Assembly (NCBI RefSeq): GCF_009711085.1
Contig: NZ_WMKA01000010.1
Coordinates: 43,988 to 107,987, forward strand
Direction: 5' to 3'
DNA length: 64,000 nt
Source of the DNA: Cellulosimicrobium composti
GTDB taxonomy: Bacteria > Actinomycetota > Actinomycetes > Actinomycetales > Cellulomonadaceae
Positions 1-8,442 of the stretch are shown here, one piece after another. How positions within the stretch are numbered: position 1 is the stretch's first letter; every line of letters starts with the position of its first letter. The notes under the pieces are model-generated. The model ran no database searches and was not told the origin of the DNA. It saw only the letters and a program-made list of their open reading frames with translations. Both the position numbers and the translations under genes were made by a program.

Positions 1-181
1 GCAGCTCCGCGAGATGGAGGCGGACGGCCTGCTCGTGCGCGAGGTCTTCCCCGAGGTGCCGCCGCACGTCGAGTACTCGCTCACCGAGCACGGCAGGGCG
101 CTCAACACGGCGCTGGAGTCCCTGGGCGCGTGGGGCAGCGAGCGCATCGCGCGGCTCGGTGCCGCGGTGGTCGAGCCGTGA
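1..181 (+). CDS. HxlR-family transcriptional regulator, C-terminal part
   Basis: The window opens inside this gene; 59 residues in frame from base 2 are visible before the TGA. They contain the typical HxlR winged-helix wing and recognition region: LREMEADGLLVREVF, then VPPHVEYSLTEHGRAL, then a terminal helix with LGAWG. HxlR proteins are small dimeric DNA-binding regulators, often controlling oxidoreductase or exporter genes. It converges on the MFS gene downstream, 40 bases away, so nothing here shows its target. The start and helix-turn-helix lie outside the window. Confidence 0.85.
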   Translation, partial: QLREMEADGLLVREVFPEVPPHVEYSLTEHGRALNTALESLGAWGSERIARLGAAVVEP

Positions 182-221
182 CGCGGCGCCTGGCGGCTCC
201 GCCCGCCCCCGCCCGTGCGGC

Positions 222-1541
222 CTACGGCTCGGGGTGCAGCGCGTCGTAGCGCCAGAACCGGCGGTGCGCGCGCACCACGAGCCACAGCACGACGACGCAC
301 GCGACGCCCCCGGCGACGGCGGCCCACGCCTCCCCCACCCAGGTGGCCTGCGCGCCGAGCACGAGCTCGCCGAGGCGGGGACCCCCCGCGACGACGACGA
401 TGAACACGCCCTGCAGGCGGCCGCGCATGTCGTCGGGCGTCGCGGTCTGCAGGATGGTCTGGCGGAACACGGCGCTCACGGCGTCGGACGCGCCGGCGAG
501 CGCGAGCGCGACGCTCGCCGCGACGAGCCCGCCCACGAGGACCGTCGTCGGGGTGGTGGGGCCCACGCCGACGAGCACGAGCCCGAACAGCACGATCGAC
601 AGGCCGTAGGCCGTGATCGCCCACACGATGACGCGCCCCTGCCACCGCACGCGCGAGAGCCCGCCCGAGAACACGCCCGCGAGCACGGCGCCCACGGCGA
701 ACGCCGCGGTGAGCACGCCGGTCGTCGCCTCCCCGCCCCCGAGGAACACGACGCCCGCCGCGGGCAGGAGCACGCGCGGCGACGCGAGCACCATCGCGGC
801 GAGGTCGACGAGGAACGTCGTGCGGACGTTGGGCTGGGTCGCGAGGTAGCGCAGGCCGTCGACGACGGACCGCCACCCCACGACGCGGCGCCGGCGGGCC
901 GCGGGGGCGGGCTCCGGCGCGTCGTCGGCGGACAGCGGCGGGATGTCCGGCAGGCGCCACACCGCCCACAGCGCGGCGGTGAAGAGCACGGCGTCGATCG
1001 TGTACGCGACCTGGTAGCCCCACAGCGCGACGAGGAACGCGCCGCCCAGCGGGCCCACGGTGAGCGCGACGTTCCACGCGATCGTCTGCAGCGCGTTCGC
1101 CGCGGGCAGGAGCCGCGGCTCGACGAGGCGCGGGATGATCGCCGACCTCGCCGGGTTGTTGATGGCGAACGCCGCGGACTGCGCGGCGACCAGCGCGTAG
1201 AGCACGCCGACGGAGTCGAGGTGCAGCCACGCCTGGAGGGCGATGAGTGCCGTGACCACCCACAGGGCGGTCGACGCCGCGAGCGCGACCTTGCGGCGGT
1301 CGTAGGCGTCGACGAGCGCCCCGCCGTAGAGGCCGAGCACGACGAGCGGCACGAGCGCGCAGATCCCGAGCACGCCGACGGCGAGCGACGAGCCGGTGAG
1401 CGCGTAGACCTGCAGCCCGACGGCGACGACCGTGAGCTGCGAGCCGAGGTTGGAGATCCCGAGCCCCCACCACAGGCGGCGGAACGGCGGGGAGATGCGC
1501 AGCGGGGTCGTGTCGGCGAGAAGACCGTTGACTCGAGCCAC
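222..1541 (-). CDS. MFS transporter (drug-exporter type)
   Basis: Predicted 439-residue major facilitator superfamily protein with about 12 membrane segments. The first cytoplasmic loop carries the family motif A-like GGALVDAYDRRKV, and NNPARSAIIPRLV follows in the fourth-fifth helix region, as in the enterobactin/macrolide-exporter type of MFS proteins. I chose the GTG at 1541 (VARVNGLLADTT) because it lies 16 bases past the stop of the upstream isomerase gene; the open frame runs on upstream but becomes an Arg/Pro-rich shadow of that gene. It is probably cotranscribed with the isomerase. Substrate cannot be told from sequence; export of a small toxic compound is only a family-level guess. 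Confidence 0.85.
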   Translation of the reverse strand: MARVNGLLADTTPLRISPPFRRLWWGLGISNLGSQLTVVAVGLQVYALTGSSLAVGVLGICALVPLVVLGLYGGALVDAYDRRKVALAASTALWVVTALIALQAWLHLDSVGVLYALVAAQSAAFAINNPARSAIIPRLVEPRLLPAANALQTIAWNVALTVGPLGGAFLVALWGYQVAYTIDAVLFTAALWAVWRLPDIPPLSADDAPEPAPAARRRRVVGWRSVVDGLRYLATQPNVRTTFLVDLAAMVLASPRVLLPAAGVVFLGGGEATTGVLTAAFAVGAVLAGVFSGGLSRVRWQGRVIVWAITAYGLSIVLFGLVLVGVGPTTPTTVLVGGLVAASVALALAGASDAVSAVFRQTILQTATPDDMRGRLQGVFIVVVAGGPRLGELVLGAQATWVGEAWAAVAGGVACVVVLWLVVRAHRRFWRYDALHPEP

Positions 1542-1557
1542 GACCGCCGAGCCTACG

Positions 1558-2526
1558 TCAGCCGGCGGGTGGGCCCGTCCTCGTGGAGCCGGGCTCGTCC
1601 GCGTCCGCGAGGGCGCTGTCGCGCGCCTCCGCCTCGCCCCACGCGTCGACGTGGCGGTGCGGAGGTCCGGGCGGCGGCGAGTACCCGGGGTGCGGCCCGG
1701 GCGTGAGGTAGGTGCGCGCGAAGAACAGCGAGGCGGCGAGGTCCTCACGCCGCTCGGCCGCGGTGCGGGCGCGCCGCGTCGAGATCTCGACGACGACGTC
1801 CCCCTCCCAGCCGCGGCGCACGAGTTCGGCGAGGACGAGGTCGCACGGCTGGTCGCCGCGCCCGGGGACGAGGTGCTCGTCCGTGATGGACGACGACCCG
1901 TCCGCGAGGTGCACGTGCGCGAGGCGGCCGTCGAACACGTCGAGCAGCGCGAGCGCGTCCTGCTGCGCGACGGCGGCGTGCGACAGGTCGAGCGTGACGT
2001 GCTCGTAGCCGTGCTCGGACGGGTCCCAGCCGGGCAGGTACGCCTGCATCTCGCGCTTGCGGCTCCGCCACGGGTACATGTTCTCGACGGCGATGGTCAC
2101 GCCCTCGGTCTCGTCGAGCTCGCCGACGAGGTCCTCGAACTCGCGCGCGTAGCGGTACTGCCACCGGAAGGGCGGGTGCACGACGACCGTGCTCGCCCCG
2201 ACCTCCTGCGCGAGCTCGACGGAGCGTCGCAGCTTGGGCCCGGGCGAGCGGCCCCACACGCGCTGGCTCACGAGCAGCGTGGGCGCGTGGATGCTGCGGA
2301 CCGGGACGTCGTGCTCGGCGGAGAGCCGGCGCAGCGCCGCGGCGTCCTGCGTCGTCTCGTCGGACCACACCATGACCTCGACGCCGTCGTACCCGAGGTC
2401 GGCCGCCGCCTCGAACGCGTACGGGGCCTTGCGCGGGTAGACGCTCGCCGTGGAGAGCGTGACGTGGATGCGCGGCGGCTCCCCCGGTGCCGGGGAGGCC
2501 ACGCGCGGCGTCGTCGCGTCTGACAT
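1558..2526 (-). CDS. Sugar phosphate isomerase/epimerase (xylose isomerase-like TIM barrel)
   Basis: 322 residues of the AP endonuclease 2/xylose-isomerase-like TIM barrel. Visible barrel strands and metal-site elements are HVTLSTASVYPRKAPYAFEAAADLGYDGVEVMV in pieces near the N-terminus, SIHAPTLLVS, TVVVHPPFRWQY, TIAVENMYPWRS, HVTLDLSHAAVA, LAHVHLADGS and DVVVEIST, with the Glu, His and Asp residues expected to bind a divalent metal. The start ATG at 2526 sits 7 bases after a TAGGGT hexamer, suggesting a leaderless transcript. It probably forms an operon with the MFS gene, whose start follows 16 bases after this stop. The substrate is unknown; the family includes inosose, hydroxypyruvate and tagatose isomerases. 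Confidence 0.82.
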   Translation of the reverse strand: MSDATTPRVASPAPGEPPRIHVTLSTASVYPRKAPYAFEAAADLGYDGVEVMVWSDETTQDAAALRRLSAEHDVPVRSIHAPTLLVSQRVWGRSPGPKLRRSVELAQEVGASTVVVHPPFRWQYRYAREFEDLVGELDETEGVTIAVENMYPWRSRKREMQAYLPGWDPSEHGYEHVTLDLSHAAVAQQDALALLDVFDGRLAHVHLADGSSSITDEHLVPGRGDQPCDLVLAELVRRGWEGDVVVEISTRRARTAAERREDLAASLFFARTYLTPGPHPGYSPPPGPPHRHVDAWGEAEARDSALADADEPGSTRTGPPAG

Positions 2527-2533
2527 GCCGGTC

Positions 2534-2607
2534 ACCCTAGACCCGTCGGCTGTGGCCCACACCCAGCGGGCGTTCGGCTGGGGGGAACCGGCCGGGCGCC
2601 CTAGCCT
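2534..2607. promoter_or_regulatory. Divergent promoters with -10 boxes placed for leaderless transcripts
   Basis: On the minus strand TAGGGT (2534-2539) ends 7 bases before the isomerase ATG (2526). On the plus strand TAGCCT (2602-2607) ends 6 bases before the ATG at 2614. Actinobacterial -10 hexamers follow TAnnnT, and a start codon 6-7 bases downstream would coincide with the transcription start. Neither gene has a convincing Shine-Dalgarno. No clear -35 was seen. Confidence 0.45.
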
Positions 2608-2613
2608 GGGGCC

Positions 2614-3519
2614 ATGGCGGCGACGGCGCGCGTCATCGACATCCACGTGGTCGCGGACTCGACGGGAGACACCGGGACCCGCGTCGCGCGTGCCACGCAG
2701 GCCCAGTTCCCCGGCCACGACGTCCGGGTCGTCCGGCACCCTCGCCTGCACACGCCGCAGGGCGTGGACGACGTCGTCGCGCAGCTCCGTACCGACCCGG
2801 CGGCGGCCGTGGTGTTCTGCACGGTCGTGGACGACGCGCTGCGCTCGCGCGTGCTCGACGCGTGCGCGGCGCTCGACGTCCCGTGCGCCGACCTCCTCGC
2901 CCCCGCGATCGACGCGTTCACGGCGCGCACGGGCGCGCAGCCGGCACGCGTCGTGCAGCCGGTCGGCCTCGCGGCGGACTACTTCGACCGGATCCACGCG
3001 ATGGAGTTCGCCGTCGCGAACGACGACGGCCACCTCACCGACGGGCTCGACGAGGCGCAGGTCGTGCTCGTCGGGGCGTCGCGCACGGGCAAGACGCCGC
3101 TGTCCATGTACCTCGGGTACCTCGGCTACCCGACCGCGAACATCCCGCTCGTCCCCGGGGTGGCGCCGCCGCGCGAGCTGTTCGAGGTGGAGCGCTGGAA
3201 GGTCGTGGGCCTGACGATCGACCCCGAGCGGCTCCTGGAGATCCGGCGCCGGCGCGTGCACGCGATGGGCGCGGCGGGGCTGTCCGGGTACGCCGACCTC
3301 GCGCGCATCCACGACGAGCTCGACGAGGTCTCGCGCGTCCAGCGCCGCCTGGGGTGCCCCGTCCTCGACACGACGGCGCTCGCGCTCGAGGAGGCCGCGG
3401 GGCGGGTCGTCGAGCTCGTCGCCGCGCGCCGCCGCGCCCTCGCCCCCGACGCCGACCCCGGCACCACGGACCGCGCGACCGCCGACCCTGCAGCCACCGA
3501 CCACGAGGAGGAGCCATGA
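2614..3519 (+). CDS. PPDK regulatory protein (kinase/pyrophosphorylase, DUF299)
   Basis: 301 residues of the DUF299 family. Such proteins inactivate pyruvate,phosphate dikinase or PEP synthase by ADP-dependent phosphorylation of the Thr next to the catalytic His and reactivate it by phosphate-dependent dephosphorylation. The N-terminus has VVADSTGDTG, and residues around 150-165 hold the P-loop VGASRTGKTPLS. A conserved NIPLVPG follows. The stop overlaps the ppdK start by ATGA (3516-3519), so kinase and target are translationally coupled; this context favours PPDK rather than PEP synthase as substrate. The C-terminus ends in a D/T/P-rich tail of about 25 residues that looks like a non-conserved extension. 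Confidence 0.92.
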   Translation: MAATARVIDIHVVADSTGDTGTRVARATQAQFPGHDVRVVRHPRLHTPQGVDDVVAQLRTDPAAAVVFCTVVDDALRSRVLDACAALDVPCADLLAPAIDAFTARTGAQPARVVQPVGLAADYFDRIHAMEFAVANDDGHLTDGLDEAQVVLVGASRTGKTPLSMYLGYLGYPTANIPLVPGVAPPRELFEVERWKVVGLTIDPERLLEIRRRRVHAMGAAGLSGYADLARIHDELDEVSRVQRRLGCPVLDTTALALEEAAGRVVELVAARRRALAPDADPGTTDRATADPAATDHEEEP

Positions 3520-6257
3520 GCGACCGGTACGTCTACGACCTCGCGGAGGGTGGCGCGGACATGCGCGCCCTGCTGGGCGGCAAGGGCGCGGGCGTCGCGG
3601 AGATGCGGCGCATCGGCGTGCCCGTCCCGGACGGCTTCACCGTGACGACGGCGGCGTGCGTCGCGGCGATGCAGCGCGGCGGGTCGTGGCCCGACGGGCT
3701 GTGGGACGAGGTGCTCGCGCACCTCGACGCGCTGGAGGAGCGCACCGGCCGGCGCCTGGGCGCGCGCGAGCGCCCGCTGCTCGTGTCGGTGCGGTCGGGC
3801 GCGGTGGTGTCGATGCCCGGGATGATGGACACGATCCTCAACCTCGGGATCTCGGACGAGTCCGTCGAGGGGCTCGCCGCGGAGTCGGGCAACCCGCGCT
3901 TCGCGTGGGACTCGTACCGCCGGTTCGTGCAGATGTACGGCGAGGTCGTCGAGGGCGTGCCCGCGCACGCGTTCGCGGACGAGCTCGACGCGCTCAAGGC
4001 GCGCCGCGGCGTCGCGCAGGACACGGACCTCGACGCGGACGACCTGCGGGGGCTCGTCGCGACGTTCCGCGCGGTCGCGCGGCAGCACACGGGCGAGGAC
4101 CTGCCGACGGACCCGCGCGAGCAGCTCCGCCGGTCGGTCGACGCGGTGTTCGCGTCGTGGGGCAACCCGCGCGCGGGGGTGTACCGGAAGGCGAACGGCA
4201 TCCCCGACGACCTCGGCACCGCCGTCAACGTCATGCAGATGGTGTTCGGCAACAAGGGCGCGACGTCCGCCACGGGCGTGTGCTTCACGCGGAACCCCGC
4301 GACCGGCGCCAAGGAGCTCTACGGCGAGTTCCTCGTGGACGCGCAGGGCGAGGACGTCGTCGCGGGCATCCGCACGCCCCGGCCGCTGGCCGAGATGGAG
4401 ACCGTGCTGCCCGACGCGTTCCGTGAGCTGCGCGCCACGATGGACCGGCTCGAGCAGCACTACGGCGACATGCAGGACATCGAGTTCACGGTCGACGACG
4501 GCGTCCTCTACCTCCTGCAGACCCGCACCGGGAAGCGCACCGCACAGGCGGCGCTGCGCGTGGCGCGCGAGCTCGTCGACGAGGCCGTGATCGACCGGGA
4601 GACCGCGCTGCGGCGGCTCGACCCCGCCCAGCTCGACCAGCTCCTGCACCCGGCGCTCGACCCCGGCCACGGCGCGACCCCGCTGACGCGCGGGCTCAAC
4701 GCGTCGCCGGGGGCCGCCGTCGGGCGCGTCGTGCTCGACGCCGAGACGGCGGCCGAGCGCGGGAAGGCCGGGGAGGCGGTCGTGCTCGTGCGGTGGGAGA
4801 CGAACCCGGACGACATCGCGGGCGTCATCGCCGCGCAGGGCGTGCTCACGGCGCACGGCGGCATGACGTCGCACGCGGCCGTCGTGGCGCGCGGCATGGG
4901 CAAGCCGTGCGTCGCGGGGGCGGGCGCGCTGCGGATCGACGCGGACGCGCGCCGCGTCACGGTCGGCGACCACGTGCTCACCGAGGGCGACACGATCACG
5001 CTCGACGGGACGACGGGCGACGTCTACCTCGGCGCGCTGCCGCTCGTGCCGCCCCAGGTCACGGACGACTTCCGCGCCGTGCTCGGCTGGGCGGACGACG
5101 TGCGCCGCCTCGGCGTGCGGGCGAACGCGGACACGGGCGAGGACGCCGCGAAGGCGCGCGAGCTCGGCGCGGAGGGCATCGGCCTGTGCCGCACGGAGCA
5201 CATGTTCATGGCGCCGGACCGCCTGCCCGTGGTGCGCGAGATGATCCTCGCCGAGACCGACGCCGAGCGCGCCGCCGCGCTCGACCGCCTGCTCCCCATG
5301 CAGCAGGCCGACTTCGAGGAGATCCTCACCGCGATGTCGGGCCTGCCCGTGACGATCCGCCTCCTCGACCCGCCGCTGCACGAGTTCCTGCCCGACCTCG
5401 TCGAGCAGTCGCTCGTGGTCCAGCGGCTCGAGGACGAGGTCGGGGACACGGGTGCCCCGCTGCACGGGACGGACGCCGTCTTCGAGGGCTGGGCCGCCGC
5501 GGCCGGCGGGGGCGAGACGACGGCCCGGCTCGCCGCGGCGCGCCGCCTCCTCGCCCAGGTGCGGCGGCTGAGCGAGATGAACCCCATGCTCGGCACGCGC
5601 GGCGTGCGGCTCGCGCTCCTGCACCCCCCGATCGCGGCGATGCAGGTGCGGGCGGTCGCGCGCGCCGCACTCGCCGTGCGAGCCGCGGGGCACGACCCGC
5701 GCGTGGAGATCATGGTGCCGCTCGTCGGGTTCGCCGAGGAGCTGCGGCGCATGCGCGAGGTCGTCGACGCGACGATGGCCGAGGAGCTCGCGAGCGCGGA
5801 CGAGCCGCTGTCGTACGCGGTGGGGACGATGATCGAGCTGCCGCGCGCGGCGCTCGTCGCGGACCGGGTCGCGGAGCACGCGGAGTTCTTCTCGTTCGGC
5901 ACCAACGACCTCACGCAGACGACGCTCGGCATCTCGCGCGACGACGCGGAGGGGTCGTTCCTCACCGCCTACCTGGAGTCCGGGGTCGTGGACGCGAACC
6001 CGTTCGCGACGGTCGACCGCGACGGGGTCGGCGAGCTCGTGCAGATCGGGCTGGAGCGCGGGCGTCGCGCCCGCCCGGGGCTCCACGCCGGGGTCTGCGG
6101 CGAGCACGGCGGCGACCCGGCGTCCGTCGCGCTGTTCGACGAGATCGGCCTCGACTACGTGTCGTGCTCGCCGTACCGCGTGCCGATCGCGCGGCTCGCG
6201 GCGGCGCGCTCGACGCTCGACCGCCGGGACGGCGTCCGGGTCGCGCGCGACGTGTGA
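3516..6257 (+). CDS. ppdK: Pyruvate, phosphate dikinase
   Basis: 913 residues, full length for bacterial PPDK, which interconverts pyruvate, ATP and phosphate with PEP, AMP and pyrophosphate in the cytosol. The N-terminal ATP-grasp part contains LLGGKGAGVAEM and SVRSGAVVSMPGMMDTILNLG. The swivelling phosphohistidine domain carries GGMTSHAAVVARG with Thr451, Ser452 and the catalytic His453; Thr451 is the expected target of the regulatory protein. The C-terminal PEP/pyruvate barrel has GIGLCRTEHMF, RLLDPPLHEFLP, SFGTNDLTQTTLG and GVCGEHGGDP with catalytic Cys861. The ATG overlaps the preceding stop. The enzyme would supply PEP for the phosphotransferase system encoded next door. Confidence 0.97.
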   Translation: MSDRYVYDLAEGGADMRALLGGKGAGVAEMRRIGVPVPDGFTVTTAACVAAMQRGGSWPDGLWDEVLAHLDALEERTGRRLGARERPLLVSVRSGAVVSMPGMMDTILNLGISDESVEGLAAESGNPRFAWDSYRRFVQMYGEVVEGVPAHAFADELDALKARRGVAQDTDLDADDLRGLVATFRAVARQHTGEDLPTDPREQLRRSVDAVFASWGNPRAGVYRKANGIPDDLGTAVNVMQMVFGNKGATSATGVCFTRNPATGAKELYGEFLVDAQGEDVVAGIRTPRPLAEMETVLPDAFRELRATMDRLEQHYGDMQDIEFTVDDGVLYLLQTRTGKRTAQAALRVARELVDEAVIDRETALRRLDPAQLDQLLHPALDPGHGATPLTRGLNASPGAAVGRVVLDAETAAERGKAGEAVVLVRWETNPDDIAGVIAAQGVLTAHGGMTSHAAVVARGMGKPCVAGAGALRIDADARRVTVGDHVLTEGDTITLDGTTGDVYLGALPLVPPQVTDDFRAVLGWADDVRRLGVRANADTGEDAAKARELGAEGIGLCRTEHMFMAPDRLPVVREMILAETDAERAAALDRLLPMQQADFEEILTAMSGLPVTIRLLDPPLHEFLPDLVEQSLVVQRLEDEVGDTGAPLHGTDAVFEGWAAAAGGGETTARLAAARRLLAQVRRLSEMNPMLGTRGVRLALLHPPIAAMQVRAVARAALAVRAAGHDPRVEIMVPLVGFAEELRRMREVVDATMAEELASADEPLSYAVGTMIELPRAALVADRVAEHAEFFSFGTNDLTQTTLGISRDDAEGSFLTAYLESGVVDANPFATVDRDGVGELVQIGLERGRRARPGLHAGVCGEHGGDPASVALFDEIGLDYVSCSPYRVPIARLAAARSTLDRRDGVRVARDV

Positions 6258-6309
6258 GGTCCCGGGAGGTCCGGGCCCTGCGACCCTCCCCTTCCGGCGC
6301 TCGATCCCC

Positions 6310-6333
6310 TAGGATGCACTGGTCCAGACCACT
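6310..6333 (+). promoter_or_regulatory. ptsH promoter with DasR-type dre operator
   Basis: Bases 6318-6333 read ACTGGTCCAGACCACT, a near-perfect match to the streptomycete DasR-responsive element (A,C/G,TGGTCTAGACCA,C/G,T). A TAGGAT hexamer at 6310-6315 would place the transcription start inside this operator, so bound repressor would block initiation. The likely regulator is the GntR protein encoded at 10206-11060. Confidence 0.8.
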
Positions 6334-6353
6334 TGTCTGCCCAAGGAGCACCC

Positions 6354-6623
6354 ATGGACCGTGCCGTCGTCGTCGCGATCACCGAAGGTCTTCACGCCCG
6401 ACCCGCCGCCCTCTTCGTCAAGGCGGCCGCCGCCCAGCCGGCGCCCGTGCGCATCGCCAAGCCCGGGGCGGAGCCCGTCGAGGCGGCCAGCATCCTCGGC
6501 GTCATGACGCTGGGCGTGAGCGCCGGGGACGAGGTCGTGCTCTCGACCGAGTCCGACGGCGACGACGCGAGCGCGTCGATCGACGCGCTCGCGACCTTCC
6601 TGGAGCAGACCGAGGTCGCCTGA
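6354..6623 (+). CDS. ptsH: Phosphocarrier protein HPr
   Basis: 89 residues. HPr takes a phosphoryl group from enzyme I on a histidine and passes it to EIIA. The active-site loop EGLHARPAA carries His14, and the second conserved region VEAASILGVMTLGVSAGDEV carries Ser46, the position phosphorylated by HPr kinase in Firmicutes; no such kinase is in this window. I chose the ATG at 6354 because AAGGAG at 6342-6347 sits at ideal spacing; an upstream in-frame TTG lacks a site. Expression is probably dre-controlled. It converges on ptsI. Confidence 0.96.
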   Translation: MDRAVVVAITEGLHARPAALFVKAAAAQPAPVRIAKPGAEPVEAASILGVMTLGVSAGDEVVLSTESDGDDASASIDALATFLEQTEVA

Positions 6624-6630
6624 CGGCGAC

Positions 6631-6684
6631 GCCCGCCCCACGGCGTGCGCACGGCGCTGCCGGTGCGCACGGCGCGGGGCGGGC
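6631..6684. terminator. Bidirectional stem-loop between ptsH and ptsI
   Basis: GCCCGCCCC (6631-6639) pairs with GGGGCGGGC (6676-6684), and an inner GTGCGCAC-containing stem strengthens it. It lies between two convergent stops. No T-run follows on either side, which is usual for actinobacterial terminators. Confidence 0.55.
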
Positions 6685-6708
6685 ACCCCGGTCCGGCGTC
6701 GACGGTCG

Positions 6709-8442
6709 TCAGAGGCCGAGCTCGTCCAGGACGGGGAGCCGCGCGCGCACCGCCGCGCGCGCGGCGTCGGGCGTGGGCTGCTGGAGCGCGAGGAACGCGA
6801 GCTCCTCGCACTCCTGCGACGTCGTCGCCGCGAGCACCGCCGCGACGTCCGCGAGCGCGCGCGGCGTCATCGACAGCGACCTCACGCCCAGCCCCACGAG
6901 CACCGGCGCGAGGACCGGGTCCGCCGCGGCCTCGCCGCACACGCCGAGCGGGCGACCGTTGAGCGCCGCCCCGGACCCGGTGGCCCCGACGAGCGCGAGC
7001 ACCGTCGGCTGCCACGCCGTCGAGAGCCGCGCGAGGTCGGAGACCTCGCGGTCCGCGGCCATCGTGTACTGCGTGAGGTCGTTCGTGCCGATGCTCGCGA
7101 ACGCCGCCCTGGCGAGCACCCACCGCGCGCCGAGCGCCGCCGCGGGCACCTCGACCATGACGCCCGCCGTGGCGAGGCCGTGGTCCGCGCACAGCGCGAC
7201 GAACGCCTCCGCCTCGTCCGGCGTCGCGATCATGGGCGCCATGACCCAGACGTCGGCCGCCTCGGCCTCGGCGGCGCGCGCGATCGCGGTGAGCTGCCGG
7301 TCGAGCACCTCGGGGTGCCGGCGCGCCGTTCGCAGGCCCCGCACGCCGAGCGCCGGGTTCGGCTCGGCGTCCGGCGTGACGAACGGGAGCGGCTTGTCCG
7401 CGCCCGCGTCGAGCGTGCGGACCACGACCTTGCGGCCGGGGAACGCGGCGAGCACGCCGCGGTAGGCCGCGACCTGCTCGTCGACGGTCGGCTCGACGGT
7501 CCGGCCGAGGAAGCACACCTCGGTCCGGAACAGGCCCACCCCTTCGGCGCCGGCGGCCGCGGCGTCGCGCGCGTCCTGCCCGGACGCCACGTTCGCGAGC
7601 AGCTCGACGCGGCGGCCGTCCGCCGTGCGCCCCTCGCCGTCGAACCGGCGCCGCTCCGCCCGGGCGCCGCGGGCCGCGCGGGCGGCGGCCACGTCCGCGG
7701 GCGACGGGTCGCGCTCGACCGTGCCGCGACCGCCGTCCACGAGGACGGTCTCGCCGTCGCGCAGCGCGAGCGCGCCCTCGACCGCGACGACCGCCGGGAT
7801 GCCGACGGCGCGCGCCAGGATCGCGGTGTGCGACGTCGGGCCGCCGCCCCGCGTGACGACGGCGAGCACGTGCGCGGGGTCGAGCTGCGCGGTGTCCGCG
7901 GGCGCGAGGTCGTCCGCGACGAGGACGAACCCGTGCCCGGGGTCGGGCACCCCGGGAGCGGGCAGGCCGAGCAGCGTCGCGACGATGCGGTCGCGCACGT
8001 CGCGCACGTCGCGCGCACGCTCGGCCATGAGCCCGCCCAGCGCCTCCAGCCGGCCCACCACGACGCCCGCCGCGTCCCACACGGCGCGCGCGGGCGTGGA
8101 CCGCTGCGCGCGCACGCGCCCGACGGCGTCGCGCGCCAGGGCGGGGTCCGCCGCCATCGCGGCCGTCACCCCGAGCACCTCCGCCGCGGTCCCCTCGGCG
8201 CGCGCGGCGCGCGCGGTGAGGTCCTCCTGGACGGTCGTGACCGCGGCGAGCACCTGCGCCACCGCGAGGTCGACGTCGGCGTCCGAGGCGTCGGCGGCGA
8301 GCGGTGCCGGGTCGGGCTCGGGCACCGGGTCGGGCATCCGCACGACGGCGCCCGCGCCCCGCCCGGGGCTGGCCGGCACGCCGGTCAGCCCCGGGTCGGA
8401 GACCCGCGCGGGTGCGCGCGTCGCGCCGTCGGCGACGGTCAC
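6709..8442 (-). CDS. ptsI: PTS enzyme I (PEP-protein phosphotransferase)
   Basis: 577 residues. Enzyme I autophosphorylates from PEP and donates to HPr. The N-terminal part opens with GVPASPGRGAGAVV; the phosphohistidine loop GGGPTSHTAILARA holds His205. The C-terminal PEP barrel contains GVGLFRTEVCFLGR, VVVRTLDAGADKPLPF, FASIGTNDLTQYTMAADR and GVCGEAAADP with the catalytic Cys. The GTG at 8442 overlaps the EIIC stop as GTGA, so EIIC and EI are translationally coupled and share the dre-controlled promoter upstream of EIIC. Domain order and several motifs parallel PPDK 2 kb away, as expected for these homologous phosphotransfer enzymes. Confidence 0.96.
   Translation of the reverse strand: MTVADGATRAPARVSDPGLTGVPASPGRGAGAVVRMPDPVPEPDPAPLAADASDADVDLAVAQVLAAVTTVQEDLTARAARAEGTAAEVLGVTAAMAADPALARDAVGRVRAQRSTPARAVWDAAGVVVGRLEALGGLMAERARDVRDVRDRIVATLLGLPAPGVPDPGHGFVLVADDLAPADTAQLDPAHVLAVVTRGGGPTSHTAILARAVGIPAVVAVEGALALRDGETVLVDGGRGTVERDPSPADVAAARAARGARAERRRFDGEGRTADGRRVELLANVASGQDARDAAAAGAEGVGLFRTEVCFLGRTVEPTVDEQVAAYRGVLAAFPGRKVVVRTLDAGADKPLPFVTPDAEPNPALGVRGLRTARRHPEVLDRQLTAIARAAEAEAADVWVMAPMIATPDEAEAFVALCADHGLATAGVMVEVPAAALGARWVLARAAFASIGTNDLTQYTMAADREVSDLARLSTAWQPTVLALVGATGSGAALNGRPLGVCGEAAADPVLAPVLVGLGVRSLSMTPRALADVAAVLAATTSQECEELAFLALQQPTPDAARAAVRARLPVLDELGL

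Noticed and set aside
3126..6107. A ~990-codon open frame on the minus strand opposite ppdK
   Set aside because: It is Arg/His/Val-rich without any fold signature and follows from third-position GC bias of ppdK, which has all catalytic motifs.
6333..6353. Upstream TTG start for HPr
   Set aside because: It lies in the dre operator and lacks a ribosome site, whereas the ATG at 6354 has AAGGAG at good spacing and fits HPr length.
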